Source: Chloroflexota bacterium (GTDB lineage: Bacteria > Chloroflexota > Limnocylindria > Limnocylindrales > CSP1-4). Taken from it: a stretch of 37,863 nt of DNA. Under the pieces are notes generated by a model that was not told where the DNA came from, searched no databases, and worked only from the letters and a program-made list of their open reading frames with translations. The stretch lies in contig JARDZW010000006.1 of assembly GCA_029240655.1 (NCBI GenBank), positions 1 to 37,863 of the forward strand. The letters run 5' to 3'. Shown piece after piece: positions 24,046 through 32,223 of this stretch (position 1 is its first letter; each line of letters starts with the position of its first letter). A program made the translations under genes and the position numbers.

Positions 24046-24197
24046 GCGAGAAGACGATCGATCAGGAGACCGTTCGCCAGGAACACCTCGCAGAAGTCCA
24101 CGAACCCGGGCATTGGGCGTATCTGTTCGGGGTGATCTTCGGGACGACGTTGGTCATGCTCGCCTTCATCGCTTGGCTGGGGGCGTCCGGCGGCTGA
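24042..24197 (+). CDS. 51-aa single-pass membrane protein coupled to DUF6766 gene
   Basis: The ATG at 24042 overlaps the stop of the DUF6766 gene (ATGA), the usual sign of translational coupling. The product has a charged N-terminus (MSEKTIDQETVRQEHLAEVHE) described here only by its first residues MSEKTIDQE, and one C-terminal membrane helix (AYLFGVIFGTTLVMLAFIAW). Probably a small partner subunit of the DUF6766 protein. No named family recognised. Confidence 0.65.
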   Translation: MSEKTIDQETVRQEHLAEVHEPGHWAYLFGVIFGTTLVMLAFIAWLGASGG

Positions 24198-24447
24198 CGA
24201 GCCGGTGGTGGACGACGACGGTCCACGGAGCCGCGTCTGCGCGGCCCGATCTGGGGTGACACGAGCTTGCAATGCCGCGCCCGGGGCGGTGCATGGACGC
24301 AACATCGGAGCCCTCGTAGAGTCCGACTCCGGCGACTCGTCGTTGACCTTTTCGGGGTCTCGAGCGGCGGCGTCGACCCGGACCCGGCCGACGTCTCCCC
24401 GGCGCTGCGGCCGGGTCCCTCCACGTCCAGCCATCGCCGCTGGCATC

Positions 24448-24457
24448 GTATGCGTGC
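24448..24457. promoter_or_regulatory. Candidate LacI-type operator, copy 1
   Basis: GTATGCGTGC lies 24 bp upstream of the LacI-type gene and just before its -10. A one-mismatch copy (reverse orientation) occurs at 31072-31081 and a weaker one, GTATGCGGTC, at 32171-32180 before araA. This fits autoregulation and control of the arabinose genes; inferred. Confidence 0.4.
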
Positions 24458-24468
24458 ATCCCCGGTGC

Positions 24469-24474
24469 TACGCT
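24469..24474 (+). promoter_or_regulatory. Leaderless -10 (TACGCT) of the LacI-type gene
   Basis: TACGCT ends 7 nt before the ATG at 24482, in the same GCTACGCT octamer as at mtnB. There is no ribosome binding site. Confidence 0.5.
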
Positions 24475-24481
24475 TTGGCCG

Positions 24482-25615
24482 ATGGGAACGGAGGGATCCG
24501 GGGAAGTCGATCCGCGAGGAGCGGAGCCGCTGGCAAAGCAGCGGCAATCGTCGGCCGTCCCGACCATGCGCGACATCGCGAGGGTTGCCGGCGTGTCGCA
24601 GAGCACCGTGTCACGGGTGCTGAACGATGCGCCCACACGCGTGCCGATCGCGGCCGAAACGCGTGAACGTGTGATGGTCGCCGCCCGGGAGCTCGGCTAC
24701 CGCCCCAATCCTCATGCACGGAGCCTGCGCGGGGCGTCAACGATGCTGATCGGCGCCGTCGTTCGAGACTTCAGTGACCCATTCTTCGCCACCGTCATCG
24801 AGGCGCTCGCCGTCGAGGCGATGGCCCGCGGCTACAACATCGTGCTCGGCCACGCGCACGGGCGGGTGGACGAGGGGATCGCGCTGACGTCGGTCCTCGA
24901 GACCCGCCACACGGACGCGATCGTCATGCTCGGGGACATGCAAGATCAGCCGCGCCTCCTCGACGATCTCCGGCATTCCGCCGTTCCGGTCGTCGCCACG
25001 TGGCAGGGAACCAGCCCCCTCGAGTTTCCGACGGTCGACGTCGACGAGCGAGCCGGTATCATCGCCGGCCTGGAGTATCTGATCGACTTGGGCCACGAAC
25101 GGATCGCGTTCGTCAGCGGCCTCCTCCCCGGCGACAACCGGCAACGCCAGGACGCGTTCACCGAGTTCATCAGCGACCGATTCGGTGGCGCCCCGGATGG
25201 ATACGTCCAGCCCGCCGACAACAGCCTCGCCGGAGGCGAAGCGGCGCTCCGGGCGTTGTTGGACCTGGACGAGCCGCCGACGGCTGTGATGACCTCCACC
25301 GACCTGGTCGCAGTCGGCGTCCTTCATGCCGCCTACAGCCTGGGCCGGACCGTGCCCGACGAATTGTCCGTGGTCGGGTTCGACGACCTCCTCCTGGCTG
25401 CCCATACCGTTCCCGCGCTCACCACCCTCCGGATGCCGATCGCCGAGATCGTCAACGAGAGTGTCGAGCTCGCGGTCGCGCTCGCACGGGATCCGGGCCT
25501 GTCGCGCGCGCCGCGGACGACGGTGTTCAAGCCGACGCTCGTCGTTCGGCAGTCGACCGGTCGGCCGGCGACCGCGCGGTCGACGGGGATCCGGCGCAGG
25601 AACGTCGCGGTCTGA
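24482..25615 (+). CDS. LacI-family transcriptional regulator of the arabinose island
   Basis: A 377-aa repressor. After a 28-residue N-terminal extension comes the LacI helix-turn-helix (MRDIARVAGVSQSTVSRVLN) and hinge helix (RPNPHARSLR). The periplasmic-binding-protein-like effector domain follows, with AVVRDFSDPFFATVIEA, the late FDDLLLAAHTVPALTTLRMP and a C-terminal basic tail. The ATG at 24482 is favoured because TACGCT stands 7 nt before it; an internal ATG at residue 29 is possible. It converges on the GH127 gene, the last gene of the arabinose transporter operon. It probably responds to arabinose or an arabinoside. Confidence 0.9.
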   Translation: MGTEGSGEVDPRGAEPLAKQRQSSAVPTMRDIARVAGVSQSTVSRVLNDAPTRVPIAAETRERVMVAARELGYRPNPHARSLRGASTMLIGAVVRDFSDPFFATVIEALAVEAMARGYNIVLGHAHGRVDEGIALTSVLETRHTDAIVMLGDMQDQPRLLDDLRHSAVPVVATWQGTSPLEFPTVDVDERAGIIAGLEYLIDLGHERIAFVSGLLPGDNRQRQDAFTEFISDRFGGAPDGYVQPADNSLAGGEAALRALLDLDEPPTAVMTSTDLVAVGVLHAAYSLGRTVPDELSVVGFDDLLLAAHTVPALTTLRMPIAEIVNESVELAVALARDPGLSRAPRTTVFKPTLVVRQSTGRPATARSTGIRRRNVAV

Positions 25616-25617
25616 TC

Positions 25618-25635
25618 CGGCGCGCGTCGGCGCCG
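25618..25635. terminator. GC hairpin between convergent LacI and GH127 genes
   Basis: CGGCGC (25618-25623) pairs with GCGCCG (25630-25635) around a 6-nt loop in the 21-bp gap between the two stop codons. Only two Ts follow. Confidence 0.35.
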
Positions 25636-25636
25636 T

Positions 25637-27607
25637 TCAGTCCGGAGCGCCGCCGCCGGCCGCTTCATCGAGGGACGATCGGACCGGGATCCAGACGCGC
25701 ATCGCCTCGACCGATCGATTCGCCCAGGTGAAGTACGGGACCGCACCGACCTCCACCGCGGCCGTCTCCGACAGCAGGGACCCAGAGGCCGTGCCCGTTC
25801 CGCCATGGCGCCGACGCGTGGCGGGTGCGGTGAGCCCGATCACCGAGTCCCCGACGTCAGGACGGGGCACCGGCACCGGCCGCACGGCCGGGTCCACTTC
25901 CACCTCTTCCAGTCGCACGTCGCCCGGGAGATCGGCCGTCTCCAGGCAGTAGACCAAGGGACCGCGTTCGAATGCCAGGCAGCCTCGGACGGCGTCGATC
26001 CGCGAATCGGGCAGGGTCGCCCGAACCGTCATGTCCAGGTCAAGGACGACCTGGTCACCGGGCTCCCAGATCCGGGTCACCTCCGCGAGGTTGCGGTCGG
26101 ACGGGAGCGGCATGCTCTCGCCGCCGGGGACTCGTAGCGCCGCCGACTGGCACCATGCCGGCACGCGAAGTGACAACGTCCAGGGCTGTCGGGGCGCCTC
26201 GGTCACCGTGACGTGCACGCGACCGTCCCACGGATAGCCCGTGTCCATCGTGAGTCGGGCGGTGCCGTCGGCGACCGAGGCGTGGAGTTCGGCCGTCGCG
26301 AACTGGTGGACCTGGACCCCGCGCGCATCGGCAGTCGCCAGGTACTGCGGCCACGAGCTCAGCAGGCGCATGACATTCGGCGGGCAGCAGGCGCAGGCGT
26401 ACCACGGCTGCCGTTCGCCGCTCAGCGGTCTATCCGGGGCTCGCTCGGACCGCCGCTGCAACGGGTTGACATAGAAGAAGCTCGCGCCGTCGAGCGAGAC
26501 GCCCGGAAGGACGCCGTTGTAGATCGTCCGCTCGACGACGTCGGCGTACTCCGGATCGCCGGTCGCCAGGAGGAGTCGCCAGGCGAGCATCACGCTCGCG
26601 ATCGCCGCGCATGTCTCGGCGTAGGCTCCGTCGGGCGGCAGCTCGAACGGGTCACCGAACGACTCGTCGACATGCCGACTGCCGAGGCCGCCCGTCAGGT
26701 ACATGCGCGTGGCGACCATGTCCCGCCAGCGACGCGCGACGGCCCCGAGCAGTTGCGTGTCACCCAGCTCGGTGGCGACATCGACAGCGCCACAGTCAAG
26801 GTATAGCTGGCGAACCGCGTGCCCGGCCACGGTCGTCGCATCACGCACCCGTTCGTGGTCCTGCCAGTAGGCCGACCCGAAGCGTCCGGTCCCGAGCAGG
26901 CCGTCGCCCCGAGCTTCGATCATCCTCGCCGCGAGCTCCAGGTAGCGACGCTCGCCGGTAGTCCGGAAAAGCTCGACCAGCGCCATCTCGATCTCCGGGT
27001 GCCCGTCGATCGCCAGGCGGCCGCGCGGACCAAGCTCGCGGTCGACCGAGTCGGCGACCCGGATGGCGACCGCGAGGAGCCGGTCGTCCCCGAGCGCGCG
27101 TTGCCAGGCGACGGCGGCCTGGATCAGATGGCCGACGCAATACAGCTCGTGACCCCATGCCAGATCCTGGTATTCGTGTCCGGGCTTCACGACCTGCACG
27201 TAGGTATTGATGTAGCCGTCCGGGCGCTGCGCCGCGGTCACGAGGTCGATCGCCCGGTCCGCATCGCTGGCCAGGGCAGGGTCCGGTCGTCGTCCGAGCT
27301 CCCAGGCGGCCCCTTCCAGCCACTTGTACACATCGGTATCGAGGAACGGGAAGACGACGCCGATCTCCTCGCCGAGGGCGCGATAGCGACCATGTGCCCC
27401 TGCTGCGAGGCGGAAATTCGCCAGGTTTCCCGCGTCATGGAGCTGCTGATACCCGTGCGGGATCGTCGCATCCCGGTTCGTCCGTAGACGCCGGTCCCAG
27501 AACCCGCCGGTCACGTGAGCGTTCGGACCACCGAGCGGGGTCAGGGCGGAGATCGCGGACGCAGTCGGGACCACGACCGCCGCGCGCGACTGGGTCTCGA
27601 TCACCAT
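25637..27607 (-). CDS. GH127 beta-L-arabinofuranosidase
   Basis: A 656-aa glycoside hydrolase of family 127 (formerly DUF1680), which removes beta-linked L-arabinofuranose. The barrel contains PHGYQQLHDAGNL, DTDVYKWLEGAAWEL and GRLAIDGHPEIEMALVEL. The zinc/cysteine site of the HypBA1 type is visible: E-x-C in YAETCAAIA (near residue 330) and the paired cysteines in CACCPPN (near 405), the first of which would be the nucleophile. C-terminal beta-sandwich domains follow. No signal peptide, so it acts on imported oligosaccharides. It is the last gene of the binding-protein/permease operon, 28 bp after the second permease gene. Confidence 0.92.
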   Translation of the reverse strand: MVIETQSRAAVVVPTASAISALTPLGGPNAHVTGGFWDRRLRTNRDATIPHGYQQLHDAGNLANFRLAAGAHGRYRALGEEIGVVFPFLDTDVYKWLEGAAWELGRRPDPALASDADRAIDLVTAAQRPDGYINTYVQVVKPGHEYQDLAWGHELYCVGHLIQAAVAWQRALGDDRLLAVAIRVADSVDRELGPRGRLAIDGHPEIEMALVELFRTTGERRYLELAARMIEARGDGLLGTGRFGSAYWQDHERVRDATTVAGHAVRQLYLDCGAVDVATELGDTQLLGAVARRWRDMVATRMYLTGGLGSRHVDESFGDPFELPPDGAYAETCAAIASVMLAWRLLLATGDPEYADVVERTIYNGVLPGVSLDGASFFYVNPLQRRSERAPDRPLSGERQPWYACACCPPNVMRLLSSWPQYLATADARGVQVHQFATAELHASVADGTARLTMDTGYPWDGRVHVTVTEAPRQPWTLSLRVPAWCQSAALRVPGGESMPLPSDRNLAEVTRIWEPGDQVVLDLDMTVRATLPDSRIDAVRGCLAFERGPLVYCLETADLPGDVRLEEVEVDPAVRPVPVPRPDVGDSVIGLTAPATRRRHGGTGTASGSLLSETAAVEVGAVPYFTWANRSVEAMRVWIPVRSSLDEAAGGGAPD

Positions 27608-27635
27608 GGCCCGGGACCCGCCGTCCGACGCTCCG

Positions 27636-28520
27636 TCATTTCACCGCTCCGCTCGTGAGTCCCGACACGTAGTACTTCTGCAGCAGCAGGTAGATCCCGA
27701 TGCACGGGATCATCGAGATCGTGATGCCCGCCTGGAGCATCCCCCAGTCCGTTCCCCCGAGGCTGGTCTCATCCCGGGCGGATGCCAGGATGAGGGGCAG
27801 GGTGAACGTCGATTCCTTGCTCATCAGGACCAGGGCGCCGAGGAACTCGTTCCAGGACGTGACGAACGCGAACAGGGCGACGGTGACGATCGCCGGCACG
27901 ACCGATGGGATGCAGATCCGGATCAGGATCTGCAACGAGTTCGCTCCGTCAGTCACGGCCGCTTCCTCGAGCTCGCGAGGCACCGCTTCGAAGCTGTTGC
28001 GCATGATGTACAGGCTGAACGGGAGCTGGATCGCGGTGTGGACGATCGCCAGCCCGACAAGCGTGTTGGTGAGTTTCAGCTGCGCGAACATCAGGAAGAT
28101 GGGTGTCAGCAGCGCCTGGTAGGGGATGATCAGCGCAAACAGCAGGTAGACGAACAACAACTCCTTGCCAGGGATCGGGAAGCGCGCGAGCGCGTATCCG
28201 GCCGGGATCGTCAGCGCGAGCGCGAACGCGATGGTCATGAACGCGGTGGCCGTGCTGTTGAAGAGATACGCCGGAAGCCCGGCCTGGTACGTCCACAGCC
28301 GCTCGTAGCTGTCGAGGCTGAGGCTGCCCGGGATGTACGTCGGCGGCACCGCCGCCGCCTCGGCCGTCGACTTCACCGACGCCATCATCGACAGGGCGAT
28401 CGGCGCCAGCATCAGTGCGACGATGAACAGGCACACGGCGCCGAACAGGTAGCGGTTCCGCCCCGCCCAGACGCGCCACCAGACGCGCGAAAGGGGCGCG
28501 CGCATCGGGATCGCTGTCAC
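27636..28520 (-). CDS. ABC sugar transporter permease, MalG type
   Basis: A 294-aa inner-membrane subunit of a CUT1 carbohydrate importer, with six membrane helices. The conserved EAA loop is visible as ELEEAAVTDGANSLQILIRI, which contacts the ATPase. The N-terminus is cytoplasmic and basic, followed by a periplasmic loop (TYIPGSLSLDSYERLW). The ATG at 28520 overlaps the upstream permease stop by 4 bp. With the MalF-type partner and the lipoprotein it should import arabinose or arabino-oligosaccharides, inferred from the GH127 and ara neighbours. No ATPase gene is present nearby. Confidence 0.93.
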   Translation of the reverse strand: MTAIPMRAPLSRVWWRVWAGRNRYLFGAVCLFIVALMLAPIALSMMASVKSTAEAAAVPPTYIPGSLSLDSYERLWTYQAGLPAYLFNSTATAFMTIAFALALTIPAGYALARFPIPGKELLFVYLLFALIIPYQALLTPIFLMFAQLKLTNTLVGLAIVHTAIQLPFSLYIMRNSFEAVPRELEEAAVTDGANSLQILIRICIPSVVPAIVTVALFAFVTSWNEFLGALVLMSKESTFTLPLILASARDETSLGGTDWGMLQAGITISMIPCIGIYLLLQKYYVSGLTSGAVK

Positions 28521-29395
28521 GCTCGTCTCCGGCGAGTAAGGCTCATCTGGACGATCGTGAAGACCAGGATGATCAGGGCCAGGATGAGTGATAGGGCGGC
28601 GCCGTAGCCGAGCTTGAGATACGGGAAGGAGTTCAGGTACACGTAGAAGACGGCCGTCGCGGTCTGGTTGAACGGTTGGCCCGCCGTCATGATGTAGAAC
28701 TGGTCGAACGCGAGCAACGAGCCGATGACGCTGATCAAGGTGACCAGCAGGATCGTTGGGCTCGTGAGGGGGATGGTCACCCGCCGGGTGCGCTGCCAGA
28801 AGCTCGCGCCATCGACCATGGTGGCTTCGTTGATCTCATGAGGGATCGCGTGGATCGCCGCCACGAACAGGATCATCCCGAAGCCGAGGACCTTCCAGAC
28901 CACCGAGAGGATGATCGACCAGGTCGAGACCCAGGCGTCCGTGCCAAGCCACTGGATCGGCTCGTCGATGACGCCCAGGTCGGACAAGGCCTGGTTGATG
29001 AGGCCCACACGCGGGTCGAAGAGCCAGACCCAGAGCAGGCTCGAGACCCCCAGCCCGATCACCACCGGGATGAAGATGACGGCGCGCGTGAACCGACGCA
29101 GCGGCGTATTCGGCGAAACGAGCAGCGCGAGGGCGTAGCCACCGATCATCAGGATCGGCGTGATGAGCAGGGTGTACTCGAGGGTGTAGCCCAGCGACAC
29201 CCAGAACTGGTCGTCCCCGAGCGCCCGCGTGAAATTGTTGATGCCGATGAATCTCGGCGGCGTGATCAGGGTCCAGTTGTTGAACGACAGCCATACCATC
29301 TGCACGAACGGGTAGGCCGTGAAGGCGGTGACGAACACCAAGGCGGGAGTCAGGTAGAGCAGTCCGATCAGCTTGGAGCGCGGTCTCGCATACAT
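28517..29395 (-). CDS. ABC sugar transporter permease, MalF type
   Basis: A 292-aa six-helix permease of the CUT1 family. YPFVQMVWLSFNNWTLI follows helix 1, and the EAA loop is HEINEATMVDGASFWQRTRR. It overlaps the MalG-type gene by 4 bp, so the two are translated together. The ATG at 29395 is preceded by an AGGAGG-like ribosome binding site (CTCCAGGAGG on the plus strand reads CCTCCTGGAG on the minus, a weaker match). It is separated from the binding-protein gene by 175 bp that include a strong stem-loop. Confidence 0.93.
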   Translation of the reverse strand: MYARPRSKLIGLLYLTPALVFVTAFTAYPFVQMVWLSFNNWTLITPPRFIGINNFTRALGDDQFWVSLGYTLEYTLLITPILMIGGYALALLVSPNTPLRRFTRAVIFIPVVIGLGVSSLLWVWLFDPRVGLINQALSDLGVIDEPIQWLGTDAWVSTWSIILSVVWKVLGFGMILFVAAIHAIPHEINEATMVDGASFWQRTRRVTIPLTSPTILLVTLISVIGSLLAFDQFYIMTAGQPFNQTATAVFYVYLNSFPYLKLGYGAALSLILALIILVFTIVQMSLTRRRRA

Positions 29396-29512
29396 GCCCG
29401 GTCTCCAGGAGGTGGGGTCGTCGCTCGCCGGTTCGGTCGCCGGACGATTGTGGATGGGGACGCCATGGAAGGGCCAGTCGATCGCGGGGACCGGTCGGCC
29501 GCGTCAGCGGCG

Positions 29513-29541
29513 GCCGCGCCGCTTCGTCGAAGCGGCGCGGC
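29513..29541 (-). terminator. Strong stem-loop between binding-protein and permease genes
   Basis: A 14-bp perfect GC-rich stem (29513-29526 with 29528-29541) around a single T. Sterically this is about 12 bp with a small loop. It starts 29 nt past the lipoprotein stop. There is no U-run, so it probably stabilises or partly attenuates the transcript, giving more binding protein than permease. Confidence 0.6.
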
Positions 29542-29570
29542 GTTGATGAATGTCGCGGTGAGCTCAGGGC

Positions 29571-30977
29571 TCAGGTGCAGGAGATCGCCTTCATGTCGTC
29601 CTTGGCCTTGTTGATGACGGCATCAAGGTCCTCGTCGGTGTAATACGCCTTTTGCAGCATCTGCAGCCACGGACCCTGGGGCGAGTTGATCTGCTCGAAG
29701 AACGTCAGGGTGTATGGCGTCCGGCCGACGGCGAGCGCCTTGGCAACGTCCGCGATCAGGGGCTCGGCCGCGTAGTACTGGTTGTCCGTGAGCTTGGGGT
29801 CGGTGCGGGTGGTCAGGTTGAGGGCCTTGGCATAGAGCTCGACCTGGCTCTCGTCCGTCAGCAGGTAGTGCATGAACGCGAGAGCGTCGTCGATGCGCTT
29901 GCTGCCCTTGGGGATGACGACCAGGTCGCCGCCGATGAATGAGGCGTACTTGCCCGCTTCCACACCCGGCAGGAGGCTGATACCGAACTCGAACGGGTGG
30001 TCCTTCATCTGGTCGCGCGCCAGCACGATGTTGAAGTTCCCCGTCCCCATCATGCCGAGCTTGCCCGATCCGAACTGCTCGGCGAACGTGGCACCGGTCT
30101 CAGCCCGGGCGCCCTCGGGGACGTTGCCGGCCGCGACCATTTCGCGGGCCCACTGGGCCACCTGCTTGACGCCGTCGCCGACGAGCGGCTCGCTGCCGCA
30201 CTTCTCGGCCTCGATCGTCGCCCCGGACGCCCACATCAGCGGACCGACGGTGAAGATGTTGCAGCCGGCGCAGTTGCCGGGCAGGTAGTAGCCCTTGATG
30301 TCATCGCCCAGCTTGGTGATGGCGTCAGCGTAGGTGCGCAGCTCGGCCAGGCTGGTCGGCGGCTTGTCGGGGTCGAGCCCCGCCTGGGTGAAGAGGTCCT
30401 TGTTGTAGAACAGCGCCGACACGTCGGCGTACAGCGGGACCCCGAACAGGCGGTCGTTGAACGTGGCGACGGTCTTGTGGCCCGGGCTGACATCGGCCAG
30501 CTCCGGCCAGTCCTTCGTCTGATCAGTGATGTCCACGAGCTGATCGGCGTTCTCGAACTGCGGAGCGTAGATCAGGTCCATGCCCATCAGGTCCGGGACG
30601 TCGCCCGAGGCGACGCCCTGGGCGATCTTCGCCACCATCTCCGTGTGCACGATGTAGCTCAGGTTGATCGGCTTGGCGGCGTTCGCGGCGTTCCACGCGC
30701 AGACGAGGATGTCGACCATCCCCTTGTTCCCGCCGGAGCGCTCCCACATCTGCATCGCGTTGGGGTCCTGGCTCTGTGCACAGGCCTCGGCGGGCTCGGG
30801 GGTCGGTGCGGCCGCCTCACTCGGCGCGACGGATGCCGGTGCGGAAGCGGGTGCGGATCCGCCGGGGGCGACCGACGCCGCGCCGCCAGGACTCGAGGAC
30901 GGGGTCCCCGAGCTACAGGCACCGACCATCAGCACGGCCACGATCGCGAGGGCAGGCAGCTTGAGATCCGTTCTCAT
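29571..30977 (-). CDS. Sugar ABC transporter substrate-binding lipoprotein
   Basis: A 468-aa extracytoplasmic solute-binding protein (family 1, MalE-like). It has a lipoprotein signal peptide with lipobox VGAC, the lipidated residue being Cys21. A Ser/Ala/Pro/Gly-rich tether of about 45 residues follows, then the binding domain (AKIAQGVASGDVPDLMGMDL, LFGVPLYADVSALFYNKDLF). The start at 30977 has a GGAGGAGG ribosome binding site. The frame stays open far upstream, but that extension is antisense to the LLM gene. It is the first gene of the transporter operon. The ligand is presumably L-arabinose or an arabinoside, inferred from neighbours. Confidence 0.93.
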   Translation of the reverse strand: MRTDLKLPALAIVAVLMVGACSSGTPSSSPGGAASVAPGGSAPASAPASVAPSEAAAPTPEPAEACAQSQDPNAMQMWERSGGNKGMVDILVCAWNAANAAKPINLSYIVHTEMVAKIAQGVASGDVPDLMGMDLIYAPQFENADQLVDITDQTKDWPELADVSPGHKTVATFNDRLFGVPLYADVSALFYNKDLFTQAGLDPDKPPTSLAELRTYADAITKLGDDIKGYYLPGNCAGCNIFTVGPLMWASGATIEAEKCGSEPLVGDGVKQVAQWAREMVAAGNVPEGARAETGATFAEQFGSGKLGMMGTGNFNIVLARDQMKDHPFEFGISLLPGVEAGKYASFIGGDLVVIPKGSKRIDDALAFMHYLLTDESQVELYAKALNLTTRTDPKLTDNQYYAAEPLIADVAKALAVGRTPYTLTFFEQINSPQGPWLQMLQKAYYTDEDLDAVINKAKDDMKAISCT

Positions 30978-31071
30978 CCGGTCCTCCTCCAATCGACCAG
31001 GTAGCGGGCGGCCGGCTTGTGACCGGCGCTCCAAGACTCCGGGCTTGTGGCACTCTATCATGACCGCAATC

Positions 31072-31081
31072 GCATGCATAC
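31072..31081. promoter_or_regulatory. Candidate LacI-type operator, copy 2
   Basis: GCATGCATAC, i.e. GTATGCATGC on the minus strand, differs by one base from the motif before the LacI-type gene. It lies in the 135-bp divergent region between the binding-protein and LLM genes. It is framed by a wider AATCG...CGATT inverted repeat (31068-31089). Confidence 0.4.
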
Positions 31082-31112
31082 ATTCGATTTCACAACCACG
31101 CGGAGGGACGGG

Positions 31113-32075
31113 ATGACCGATCTCAAGCTCGGGGTGGCGCTCTGGAGCCAGGCCGGCGAGTGGCCGGCGTTCCTGACGGCGGCACAGACCGCCGAGCGGC
31201 TCGGCTACGACCACGTCTGGACGTGGGACCACCTCCAGGCGATCTTCGGCGACCCGGACCAGCCGATCTTCGAGGGCTATACCGCGCTGGCGGCCGTCGC
31301 CCAGGCCACCGAGCGCGTGCGTATCGGGTTGTTCGTCGGGGCCAACCCGTTCCGCAATCCCGGCCTTGCGGTCAAGTCCGTGACGACGATCGATCACATC
31401 AGCGGCGGGCGCGCGATCATGGGCCTCGGTGCCGCCTGGTTCGGGCACGAGCACCAGTCGTTCGGCATCGACTTCGGCACTGGATTCGGGCAGCGCCTCG
31501 ACTGGCTCGCCGAGGCCACAGCCGACGCACGGAGCTTGCTCGATGGCCGCGAGGTGACCAGCAAGGCCGGCGGACGCTACGCCTTCGACCATCTCCGGAC
31601 CCTGCCGCCTCCGGTCCAGTCGCATCTGCCGCTGATGATCGGCGGTGGCGGCGAGCGAAAGACGCTGCGGATCGTGGCTCGATACGCGGACATGTGGAAC
31701 GTCTTCGGCATGCCCGAAACGCTGATCCACAAGGACGCCGTCCTCCGTCAGCATTGCGCCGACGTCGGGCGCGACCCGACCGCGATCGAGCGCACGGTGG
31801 GCTGCAAGATCACGATCCGGGGGACCGAGGCCGAGGCCGAACGCGTCCGACGCTCGATCCTGGAACACAACCGGACGCCCCTCGAGCGGGTCGAGGGCGA
31901 CCAGACGTTCTGGACTGGCACGCCCGAGCAGATCGCCGAGACGATGATCGGCTATCGCCGGATCGGGTTCCACACGTTCATCGTCGAGCTACCGGCACCC
32001 TACGACGCCGAGACCATGGAGACGCTCATCCAGGTCGTCAAGCCGATGGTGGAGAGCGCCCCCGTCCCGAGCTGA
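31113..32075 (+). CDS. LLM-class flavin/F420-dependent oxidoreductase
   Basis: A 320-aa TIM-barrel of the bacterial luciferase-like (LLM) superfamily. Visible parts are MTDLKLGVALWSQAGEW, YDHVWTWDHLQAIFGDP, VRIGLFVGANPFRNPGLAVK, the ISGGRAIMGLGAAWFGHEH cofactor segment, and the late PLMIGGGGERKTLRIVARYAD. Such motifs are typical of F420-dependent members, but FMN use cannot be excluded. The ATG at 31113 follows a GGAGGG ribosome binding site. It is divergent from the arabinose-binding lipoprotein gene and upstream of araA, so it may oxidise arabinose or a related sugar; inferred from position only. Confidence 0.87.
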   Translation: MTDLKLGVALWSQAGEWPAFLTAAQTAERLGYDHVWTWDHLQAIFGDPDQPIFEGYTALAAVAQATERVRIGLFVGANPFRNPGLAVKSVTTIDHISGGRAIMGLGAAWFGHEHQSFGIDFGTGFGQRLDWLAEATADARSLLDGREVTSKAGGRYAFDHLRTLPPPVQSHLPLMIGGGGERKTLRIVARYADMWNVFGMPETLIHKDAVLRQHCADVGRDPTAIERTVGCKITIRGTEAEAERVRRSILEHNRTPLERVEGDQTFWTGTPEQIAETMIGYRRIGFHTFIVELPAPYDAETMETLIQVVKPMVESAPVPS

Positions 32076-32088
32076 CCCCCACGCGGCG

Positions 32089-32124
32089 TACCCCCGGCTC
32101 GGCCCTCCTCCCGGGCCGGGGGTA
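32089..32124 (+). terminator. Hairpin after the LLM gene
   Basis: A perfect 10-bp stem TACCCCCGGC/GCCGGGGGTA with a 16-nt loop, 13 nt past the LLM stop codon. No T-tract follows; TACGAT (32133-32138), a possible -10 for araA, comes right after it. It may insulate araA from the LLM transcript. Confidence 0.5.
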
Positions 32125-32132
32125 TCGTCGGC

Positions 32133-32138
32133 TACGAT
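32133..32138 (+). promoter_or_regulatory. Possible -10 (TACGAT) for the araA operon
   Basis: TACGAT lies 85 bp before the araA start and just after the hairpin; no clear -35. The weak GTATGCGGTC motif at 32171-32180, downstream of it, could be a repressor site. Confidence 0.3.
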
Positions 32139-32223
32139 TGAGGCCCTGAACCCTGCCGCCGCACGGTAGCGTATGCGGTCCGTCGATTTCATCACCGTTT
32201 TCCAACCGCGGCTGGAGTGACCC

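Noticed and set aside
29571-31973. 800-codon minus frame extending the binding protein upstream
   Set aside because: The extension is antisense to the LLM oxidoreductase gene and lacks a signal peptide. The lipobox-containing start at 30977 has a strong ribosome binding site.
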